Source: Candidatus Dormiibacterota bacterium
GTDB lineage: Bacteria; Chloroflexota; Dormibacteria; Aeolococcales; Aeolococcaceae
Assembly (NCBI GenBank): GCA_003131685.1
Contig: PKWB01000134.1
Coordinates: 6,972-42,558 of the forward strand
Length of the DNA stretch: 35,587 nt
Direction of reading: 5' to 3'
Shown here: piece by piece, positions 28,409 through 34,392 of the stretch
How positions within the stretch are numbered: the first letter of the stretch is position 1
How the letters are laid out: each line of letters starts with the position of its first letter
Made by a program: the position numbers and the translations under genes
The notes under the pieces: generated by a model
What the model was told of the DNA's origin: nothing
The model's input: the letters and a program-made list of their open reading frames with translations, nothing else
Databases searched by the model: none

Positions 28409-28832
28409 TGCTGCCCGAAGGTGGCTCGGGTTGAACGATTGACCGACCCCGTCGTAGATGTGGCTCTGCTCGCCGTGCGAGACACGGGTATCTTCCGGCG
28501 AGTGGCTCGGCAGTTCTTCGGTCGCTATAGAGTGAGCGCTGATAGGGATCAGGTTACATCGCTAGTGCTTACGCAGCGCTTACACTTTGCGCTAAATGAG
28601 TTGACGTCCGGACGGACTATACGTGCTGGGTCCGTTCGTGAGTCTCGACCATCCCAAGGACGCCCGGTCGCGATCTGGCGACGACCGGCATGCGCTGAAC
28701 GTCCGGCAAAGTGTGTGCATGGTGGGACCACCAAGGTGGGCAAGATCGCGATCGCGTGGCCATCAACGAAGTGATGGGACGCACGGATCCCGATGGCCAT
28801 GCCAGGGTCGACGATGTCTCCGTCTGCAGCCC
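28409..28832. other. Control-like region without a recognisable gene
   Basis: About 420 bases between the small HTH gene and the XRE-ImmA gene. No ORF here looks like a protein; ORFs on both strands are low-complexity or lack family features. It looks richer in A/T words than the flanking backbone. Besides the tandem repeats at 28564-28585, it contains a perfect CGTCCGGACG palindrome at 28605-28614 and several GCGCT cores (near 28538, 28577 and 28590). Confidence 0.4.
28564..28585 (+). repeat. Tandem 11-base direct repeat, possible operator
   Basis: AGTGCTTACGC followed at once by AGCGCTTACAC, sharing AG-n-GCTTAC-n-C. The 11-base period puts both copies on the same face of the helix. It lies upstream of the small HTH gene and is a candidate binding array for that protein or an excision factor. 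Confidence 0.45.
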
Positions 28833-29945
28833 TTAAGCTGCGGCGGCCCTGGCTAGCGATTCCACGACCAATTCAGGAAGTAGGGCGCGGCACTGATGAG
28901 CGTTTGGTGCTTCAAGAAGCTGTTGCAGTAAGTGTGGTTGCTCAGGTCTCCCAAGAGGCACGGGCTCGACCCGCCGCCAGCCGCGCGCTGAAGCAGCCTT
29001 TACTGCGGCGAGATAGTTGCTGTTATTCATGCGACCCAGGGTGCGCGCTCGCATCAAGAGGGCTGCGAGAGAGACTTGCCACTGACGCTTGAGAGTGAAC
29101 AGCTGCGGCCACTCTGGCCGATGGGGTAGTTGATCGTAAATGTCGTCGCTGGGCATTAGAAACGCAGCCGCGAAGCGGTGCGCTTGGTGCTCCACCTCCG
29201 GCGTCCCCCAGATCTGTTCAGCGTGCATGACGAGATGGCCAAGTTCGTGCGCAGCATCGAAGCGCGAGCGCGCCCGATCGTCCTTCTCAGCACCGAGCAC
29301 GATGATCGGGCGATCGGCAAATGGGAGCGAGAATGCATCGACGTCCGTTGATGCAAGAGGCAGTCGTATGACGACGATTCCGTGCAATTCGAGCAGCGCA
29401 ACAACATCAGGAATCGGTCCGGCGGGCATGCCCCAGGTGGTTCGGACTTCTGCGGCGATGCGCTCTGGCTCGACGGAGTCGGCCACGGTAAAATCTTCCA
29501 GCAGAAGACGCGGCACGTCCGGTGTCGGAGTCTGAACAGTGGCATCGCAGCAGGTCGCCAGATCGTGTGCAATGTGAGCAATTGCCCGGGCGCGCCGTCG
29601 ATCAGCGACACCGGTCCGCCGCAGCGATCGGAAGAAACCGGCATGAGTGTCCAGAAGAGGGAGTTGGAAAAAGCCGACGGGCACGCCGAGAACCTCGCTG
29701 AGGCGAACCACGGTTGCGCCGCTGGGTCGAGCCTTCCCGGATTCGAATTGACTGAGGGCCGCCGGCGTCAACTCGGCTCGTTCCGCGACCTCTGTCTGGC
29801 TGGCCCCGGTGAGGTCACGCGCAAGGCAGAGCCGAGACGGGAGGAAGGGGCGCTCGCTCAACGTCCGGGGAGCACGGGGCCTCGGTCCGGGGTCGATCGC
29901 TTTGAGACCCCTTGCTTGGCCTGGCAGGTGGAACCTGGGTGCCAC
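28833..29945 (-). CDS. XRE-family regulator with ImmA/IrrE metallopeptidase domain
   Basis: 370 residues. Residues 40-95 form a Cro/CI helix-turn-helix (TGASQTEVAERAELTPAALSQFESGKARPS). A helical linker follows, then an ImmA/IrrE zinc protease domain with HELGH at 233-237 and AHRFAAAFLMP downstream. Proteins of this class act as repressors, or cleave repressors, in mobile elements and respond to DNA damage. The start is GTG 29945, with TAACAT as -10 eight bases upstream, so the message is probably leaderless. It is divergent from the CBASS operon with about 95 bases between, and is a natural candidate regulator of that operon. Confidence 0.88.
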   Translation of the reverse strand: MAPRFHLPGQARGLKAIDPGPRPRAPRTLSERPFLPSRLCLARDLTGASQTEVAERAELTPAALSQFESGKARPSGATVVRLSEVLGVPVGFFQLPLLDTHAGFFRSLRRTGVADRRRARAIAHIAHDLATCCDATVQTPTPDVPRLLLEDFTVADSVEPERIAAEVRTTWGMPAGPIPDVVALLELHGIVVIRLPLASTDVDAFSLPFADRPIIVLGAEKDDRARSRFDAAHELGHLVMHAEQIWGTPEVEHQAHRFAAAFLMPSDDIYDQLPHRPEWPQLFTLKRQWQVSLAALLMRARTLGRMNNSNYLAAVKAASARGWRRVEPVPLGRPEQPHLLQQLLEAPNAHQCRALLPELVVESLARAAAA

Positions 29946-29948
29946 ACG

Positions 29949-29964
29949 AACATATGTTAGCTAA
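29949..29964. promoter_or_regulatory. Overlapping palindromes at the XRE-ImmA promoter
   Basis: AACATATGTT (29949-29958) and TTAGCTAA (29957-29964) are both perfect palindromes and share two bases. They overlap the minus-strand -10 box TAACAT (complement of 29954-29959) of the XRE-ImmA gene. An autoregulatory operator facing the CBASS operon is likely. Confidence 0.5.
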
Positions 29965-29996
29965 TGCGGACGCCATCGTGGTGGAAATGGATGCGC

Positions 29997-30002
29997 TACG
30001 AT
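29997..30002 (+). promoter_or_regulatory. Possible -10 box for the CBASS operon
   Basis: TACGAT, 38 bases before the leader-ORF ATG at 30041; transcription would begin near 30009. No -35 match at the usual distance is convincing, so activation or a weak promoter is possible. Confidence 0.3.
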
Positions 30003-30040
30003 TAAGCACTGAGCGAGAGCAGATCTAATAGGAGTCCCCC

Positions 30041-30112
30041 ATGACCCTGGCACGAACCATCTCACGGCCCGCCTCCGGACCTACCAGTTCAACTGGTGGA
30101 GATCCCTCATGA
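30041..30112 (+). CDS. 23-residue leader ORF coupled to the CD-NTase gene
   Basis: The ATG at 30041 follows GGAG at 30031-30034, a good ribosome-binding site. The frame encodes 23 residues rich in Ser, Thr, Pro and Gly, and stops at TGA 30110-30112. That stop overlaps the CD-NTase ATG at 30109 in the ATGA pattern, so ribosomes finishing the leader could restart on the cyclase gene. It has its own start signal and coupling, which argues against chance. The peptide resembles nothing I know; it may matter only as a translation switch. Confidence 0.45.
   Translation: MTLARTISRPASGPTSSTGGDPS
30083..30097 (+). promoter_or_regulatory. Perfect 15-base inverted repeat before the CD-NTase ribosome-binding site
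   Basis: ACCAGTT-c-AACTGGT. As DNA it is a 7-bp-arm operator-like palindrome. As RNA it could form ACCAG/CUGGU with a five-base loop. Its right arm overlaps the first bases of GGTGGAG (30095-30101), the ribosome-binding site for ATG 30109. It lies inside the leader ORF, so leader translation would open it. Confidence 0.5.
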
Positions 30113-31089
30113 CCACGCCGACGGGCATCACCTCGATCATCGGCCACGCCGAGATCGCCGCCTTTGCAGACTCCAACATCAACCTCCAGCACAGCAAGGT
30201 CATCGAGTACCGGGAGCGGGTCAACAGCCTCCGCGACAGCCTTCGCGCCAAGATCGCAGCCGACCCGGCATACGCCGTGGTGCGGGTCCTCAATGCCGGC
30301 AGCCTCGCGAAGGGCTCTGCCTTGCGCAACACCAGCGACTTCGACCTCGCCGTGTACCTCCGGCCCGGCGCAGTGCCGGAGGACCCAACGCAGCTCGCCT
30401 CCTGGCTGGTCGCTCGCCTGAAGGAGGCGCGCCCGCAACTCGAAGATGACCAGTTCGAGCTCCGGGACCACTGCGTGAGCATCCTCTACAAGGACGGGCG
30501 CCGCGTCGACATCGTCCCCATCCTCGACTCCGGTGACGGCAGTGGCGACGGCGATCTCATCCGCAAGGACACCGGCGCCAAGGTGCGCACCAACGTCCGC
30601 CGCCACATCGAGTTCGTTCGGGTTCGCAAGGCCCGCTGCCCGGTCCACTACCGGCAGGTGATCCGCCTGCTGAAGTGGTGGGCAGTACAGCAGAAGGGTC
30701 GGGACGAGAACTTTCGCTTCAAGAGCTACTTCGCTGAGCTGCTCTGCTCGCATCTGCTCGACACCGGCACCGACTTCTCGTCGTACCCGAACGCACTCGC
30801 CAGCATCTTCACCTACATCCAGGTCACGGGCCTGACCACGCCGATCATCTTCGAGGACTACTACCAGCGTTCAGCGGTGCCGGACTCGGTGCACGGGATC
30901 ATCACGGTGATCGACGCCGTCAACCCGCAGAACAACGTCATGCGCGACTACACCGAGACCAACCGCCGCGCCATCGTCAGTGCCGCCGGCGCCGCACTCG
31001 ATGCCATTGATTACGCCGAGTACGTGCCTAAGCGAGCCGAAGCCGTCGCCGCCTGGGCTGAGATCCTCGGCGGTCAGTTCAGGGGATAA
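30109..31089 (+). CDS. CBASS CD-NTase (cGAS/DncV-like nucleotidyltransferase)
   Basis: 326 residues. The polymerase-beta-type core has the CD-NTase signature GSLAKGSALRNTSDFD: Gly64-Ser65, then Asp77 and Asp79, with the third metal-binding Asp134 in VDIVP. The C-terminal helical part contains VIRLLKWWAV, typical of the OAS-like domain. On phage infection such enzymes synthesise a cyclic oligonucleotide; those encoded with HORMA/TRIP13 and SAVED effectors generally make cyclic trinucleotides. I chose ATG 30109 for its GGTGGAG site 7 bases upstream and coupling to the leader ORF. The HORMA gene follows after 4 bases. Confidence 0.93.
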   Translation: MTTPTGITSIIGHAEIAAFADSNINLQHSKVIEYRERVNSLRDSLRAKIAADPAYAVVRVLNAGSLAKGSALRNTSDFDLAVYLRPGAVPEDPTQLASWLVARLKEARPQLEDDQFELRDHCVSILYKDGRRVDIVPILDSGDGSGDGDLIRKDTGAKVRTNVRRHIEFVRVRKARCPVHYRQVIRLLKWWAVQQKGRDENFRFKSYFAELLCSHLLDTGTDFSSYPNALASIFTYIQVTGLTTPIIFEDYYQRSAVPDSVHGIITVIDAVNPQNNVMRDYTETNRRAIVSAAGAALDAIDYAEYVPKRAEAVAAWAEILGGQFRG

Positions 31090-31093
31090 CACC

Positions 31094-31579
31094 GTGAGCA
31101 CGTACACCGTCACCGACACCGCCCCCCGCGAGCTGGCCGGCAAGATCGCCTCTGATATCCGGCAGTTCTCTCGATACTACGGTCAACCAGCCGAAGCCGA
31201 CATCCACAACTACCTCGAAGAGATCGAGGCGCTGCTCCGGGCCGGCTACTTGAAGACCTACACCTTCGGGTTCCGCAAGGGGGACCTGTGGGTCATGTCG
31301 TACGAGTACTCGGTCAGGCAAGGGGAACTGGTCGGTGGTCGACCCGGAGGGATCGAACCCAACCTCGACGTCACCGGGGCGTCGTACCTCAACTTCCTCA
31401 CGTACTCGGATACCTGGTTCAACGAGCAGACCGATGCGCAGCGGACGGCATTCAGAGCCGCGTTGCCGATCCAGCGCACGCCGATGAACGAACCCAGCTA
31501 CAGCGGCGGGTATTGGATGGTTGACCGAAGCTATGGTGCCAACGGCACCGAGATCTCGCGGCGGCAGTTCAAACGATGA
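31094..31579 (+). CDS. Bacterial HORMA-domain protein of CBASS (Cap7-like)
   Basis: 161 residues in the size range of the bacterial HORMA family. The pattern fits my memory of it: an N-terminal S-T-Y-T-V-T-D-T, a helix DIRQFSRYYGQPAEADIHNYLEEIEALL, then strands YLKTYTFGFRKGDLWVMSYEY, the GASYLNFLTYSDTWF segment, and a C-terminal GGYWMVDRSYGANGTEISRRQFKR safety-belt-like end. In type III CBASS it binds a closure peptide when infection is sensed and then activates the CD-NTase. The start is GTG 31094; upstream frame is only a shadow of the cyclase. The stop overlaps the TRIP13 start (ATGA). The call is strengthened by its neighbours. Confidence 0.88.
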   Translation: MSTYTVTDTAPRELAGKIASDIRQFSRYYGQPAEADIHNYLEEIEALLRAGYLKTYTFGFRKGDLWVMSYEYSVRQGELVGGRPGGIEPNLDVTGASYLNFLTYSDTWFNEQTDAQRTAFRAALPIQRTPMNEPSYSGGYWMVDRSYGANGTEISRRQFKR

Positions 31580-32502
31580 GTGATCTTCCCGAGCTGTTCG
31601 AGGCGACACGAGATTTTCCAGACCCTGCCGCGGCAGACAGATACGGTCGCCTCGTCGGACTCGACGCTGTGAAGGAGATCCTCCACAAAGAGGCGTTGGT
31701 CCGGCTCAACCTGAAGCTGCTCAAGGAGTGGAGCCGGAAGCATCACGGTCAGGAGATCGCTGCGGTCGGGTACTTCCAGGATCGCCCACCGCTCTTCGTG
31801 TTCGCCGGCGACGTGGGCACCGGCAAAACCCAACTGGCCGAGACCTTTGGTGACCGCCTCGCTGTCGACACCGCGCTCCCGATTGCCTTGCGCAAGCTGA
31901 CGCTCAACGCTCGGGGGAGCGGAAAGGTCGGCGAGATGACCACGTTGATCTCCTCGGCGTTCGTGCAGGTGGAGCGTGAGGCAAGGACGATGATCAAGAG
32001 CGAGAAGCGCACCGGCGGCATCGTGCTGCTGATCGACGAAGCCGATGCCCTGGCGCAGTCGCGGGAGCTGGAGCAGATGCACCACGAGGACCGCGCCGGC
32101 GTCAACGCGCTCATCCGCGGTGTCGATCACATCGCGCAGGAGCAGCTCCCGGTGCTGGTGGTTGCCTGCACCAACCGGTTGGAGGCGCTCGACCCCGCTC
32201 TCCTTCGGCGTGCTGCGCACACGTTCACGTTCACGCGGCCGAAGAAGGAACAGCGCAAGACTGTGCTGCAGGACGCGCTCGCCGGCCTGGCCTTGTCCTC
32301 GAAACAGATCGAGCAACTCGCGGTGGCGACGGGGGAGACGGATGGGCGGAAGTACGGGGCGACATACTCGGATCTCACCCAGCGCCTGGTGCCGCTCGCC
32401 GTGCTGGATGCATTTCCGAGCCATCCGCTGGAGTTCGCGCGGTTGATGGAGCTTGCGCAGGAATTGATCCCGACGGCGCCCTTCGGATCCTCAGCGGGGT
32501 GA
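31576..32502 (+). CDS. TRIP13/Pch2-like AAA+ ATPase of CBASS (Cap6)
   Basis: 308 residues. Features: GLDAVKEIL lead-in, Walker A GDVGTGKT at 78-85, pore-loop region GSGKVGEMT at 114-122, Walker B IVLLIDE at 149-155 with Asp154-Glu155, sensor CTNRLEALDP and arginine finger region LLRRA. By family knowledge it unfolds the HORMA N-terminus, returns it to the inactive state and restrains CBASS until infection. It overlaps the HORMA gene by four bases upstream and the effector gene by four bases (GTGA) downstream. Confidence 0.93.
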   Translation: MSDLPELFEATRDFPDPAAADRYGRLVGLDAVKEILHKEALVRLNLKLLKEWSRKHHGQEIAAVGYFQDRPPLFVFAGDVGTGKTQLAETFGDRLAVDTALPIALRKLTLNARGSGKVGEMTTLISSAFVQVEREARTMIKSEKRTGGIVLLIDEADALAQSRELEQMHHEDRAGVNALIRGVDHIAQEQLPVLVVACTNRLEALDPALLRRAAHTFTFTRPKKEQRKTVLQDALAGLALSSKQIEQLAVATGETDGRKYGATYSDLTQRLVPLAVLDAFPSHPLEFARLMELAQELIPTAPFGSSAG

Positions 32503-33728
32503 CCGATCCCTGCGGTCGCGTCTTCGTCTCATATCGTCGAACCCGAGCCGACGAGGTCACCGATCTCATCCGCAAGTTGAAGGTCAGGGGCATTCCACTC
32601 TGGGTTGACGTCTCCGACCTCGGGCACGGATCGACCGAGACGCAGATCAAGGAGGACCTGGGGGACGAGAGGTGTGCTGGTGCCATCGCCTGGGTGACGC
32701 CTGACGTAATTGCTTCGGCTGTCATTCGGCGTATCGAGGTCCCGGAGATCGTGCGACGTGCGCGACGACGGGATGGCTTCTTCGCGGTGATGGCGATCGC
32801 CGGGGTCCTCACCTACGCCGAAGCGGGAAAGCTTGTGGCCGAGAATCTCGGGACCGAAGACCTCACGTTCTGGAACATGCACAAGATTGCGGGCGACCCG
32901 GCCCCGCCGTTAGAACTGGCTGGGCTGGCAGATGTGGTGCTGCGCGAGCGGTTGCGTGCGGTGGCTGCGGTGTTGCCCGCCGAAGAGCCTTGGCGAGTCG
33001 GGGTTTGGGTCCGGCGTGAGCCGCCCGCTGATCACCGGTGCGCGCTTCACCTGGCCTGGCACGAGAACTTCAAGGGACGGCATGCGGCACGTGGCGCGTG
33101 GGAGTCGGAGCTTCTCCCCGCGCTGCGGAGCATTCACGATGGGCTCAGCCGCGTCGGTGTGGACCGGGGATTGGTGTTCGAGGGATACCCGACGCTGTCA
33201 ACTGCGGTGGCGCTGGGGCGCACGTTTCCTGCGGTCGCGGGTATCAACGTGAAATGGGAGCAGGTGGCCCCGAGTGGCGGTCGCAGCCTCTGGTCGCTCG
33301 GGGCTGATTCCGAACCCAGCGGGTACGCAGTCACCACACAGGGCAGCGATCCCGGCGGCGATGGTCTTGCCGTTGTTGTGTCCGTCGCCCAGGAAGCGAC
33401 CGTTGCCTATCGGGCGACAACGGGGCTGGCAGCGATGCGCGCGACGATCGAGGTGGCACCGGCGGCGGGCACGCACGGCCACCAACTGACGGAGGGAGGG
33501 GCGTGTGATCTCGCGCAGACCATTGCCCGGGCGGTGCGCAACGCCAAGACCGCGTACCTCGGTGTGCGCGAGGTTCATCTCTTTCTCGCATGTCCGGTGG
33601 GACTCGCCATGATGATCGGCCAACTCCTCAATGCGGTCGGGCCGATAACCGTGTATGAACACGTCGATGACGACGCTGTCGGGCATTACGAGCCCGAGGT
33701 GACGATCCCCGGAAGTGGGTCGTTGTAG
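32499..33728 (+). CDS. TIR-SAVED effector of CBASS
   Basis: 409 residues. The N-terminal TIR domain (about 5-135) begins RVFVSYRRTRADEV, has LWVDVSDLGHG, and shows a candidate NADase Glu80 in VIRRIEVPEI. The C-terminal SAVED domain (about 165-405) ends with the diagnostic VHLFLACPVGLAMMIGQLLNAVGPITVYEH segment. By family knowledge SAVED binds a cyclic tri- or tetranucleotide, the protein assembles into filaments, and the TIR domains destroy NAD+, stopping the infected cell. The start is GTG 32499, overlapping the TRIP13 stop. It is the last gene of the operon. Confidence 0.93.
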   Translation: MTDPCGRVFVSYRRTRADEVTDLIRKLKVRGIPLWVDVSDLGHGSTETQIKEDLGDERCAGAIAWVTPDVIASAVIRRIEVPEIVRRARRRDGFFAVMAIAGVLTYAEAGKLVAENLGTEDLTFWNMHKIAGDPAPPLELAGLADVVLRERLRAVAAVLPAEEPWRVGVWVRREPPADHRCALHLAWHENFKGRHAARGAWESELLPALRSIHDGLSRVGVDRGLVFEGYPTLSTAVALGRTFPAVAGINVKWEQVAPSGGRSLWSLGADSEPSGYAVTTQGSDPGGDGLAVVVSVAQEATVAYRATTGLAAMRATIEVAPAAGTHGHQLTEGGACDLAQTIARAVRNAKTAYLGVREVHLFLACPVGLAMMIGQLLNAVGPITVYEHVDDDAVGHYEPEVTIPGSGSL

Positions 33729-33757
33729 ACCGGCTTTGGGGTTGGCACGCGACCGGC

Positions 33758-33772
33758 CTCGGCTTTCGAGGT
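33758..33772. terminator. Weak hairpin after the CBASS operon
   Basis: CCTCG-gcttt-CGAGG, 30 bases after the effector stop and between convergent transcription units. No T-run follows. The rest of 33729-33855 shows no other recognisable signal. Confidence 0.25.
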
Positions 33773-33855
33773 GATTCCGCTTCTATCACGACCCCGGTGG
33801 CAGGCCCATTCATACGGAGGGGCACTTTGGCTCTAACTGCCGGGTCTCAAGGCTC

Positions 33856-34392
33856 TTACAGGGAGATCGGGTCGAGAGGTGGCGCGTCACGATGCGTGCT
33901 CAGACACCGCTGAGCGACGTGTCGAGCGGATTCTGTGTTGACTCGGTGCAGGGCCTCGCTCCATCGGATTGCCGAGCTCGGGTCCGTGGCCAGGTCAATG
34001 CGGAGGGCAACGTGCCAGCGACGGAGCGACTGCATCTCGAACACCAGCCCTTCGTGGCGATGCCAGCAGCTCGGCCAACGCTCGGAGAGGTCGAACGCCA
34101 TCGCCACCCAGTTGACCCAGGCTGCGAGTGAGGCCAGTTCGACGCTCTCCTGGTCGCCATACGATGGCGGAACGACCGCGTCCGCGGCAACGAACGCGTG
34201 TGACTTCTCGGCTGCGTTCAGCAAGCGGTCTCGCGCCGCAGCCTCGGACGTGGTGAGAGGGCGGTCACGTGCGCCCGCCATCAGGCTGTCGAGCAGCCAT
34301 CGGCGGGCATCTGCAATGAAGCTGTCGATCCCTTCAAGGCGAAGCTCGATCGCGGCCAGCCGTCGCTCCGCCTCGTCGGCTCGCGCTGTCAT
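33856..34392 (-). CDS. Uncharacterised protein downstream of the relaxase, 178 residues
   Basis: Mostly helical and charged; the N-terminus (ADEAERRLAAIELRLEGIDSFIADARRWLLDSL) is a probable coiled coil. The middle is richer in Trp (WVNWVAMAFDLSERWPSCWHRH). No catalytic motif, signal or membrane helix is evident, and I do not recognise the family. The ATG overlaps the relaxase stop by four bases, so the two are co-translated. A role in conjugative transfer or relaxase assembly is inferred from context only. Confidence 0.65.
   Translation of the reverse strand: MTARADEAERRLAAIELRLEGIDSFIADARRWLLDSLMAGARDRPLTTSEAAARDRLLNAAEKSHAFVAADAVVPPSYGDQESVELASLAAWVNWVAMAFDLSERWPSCWHRHEGLVFEMQSLRRWHVALRIDLATDPSSAIRWSEALHRVNTESARHVAQRCLSTHRDAPPLDPISL

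Noticed and set aside
28328-28774. Plus-strand ORF of 148 codons between integrase and XRE-ImmA
   Set aside because: It runs antisense through the small HTH gene, has no family feature and lacks a ribosome-binding site.
28549-28800. Minus-strand ORF of 83 codons just after the XRE-ImmA gene
   Set aside because: It has the position of a toxin or partner gene, but shows no recognisable fold, motif or ribosome-binding site.
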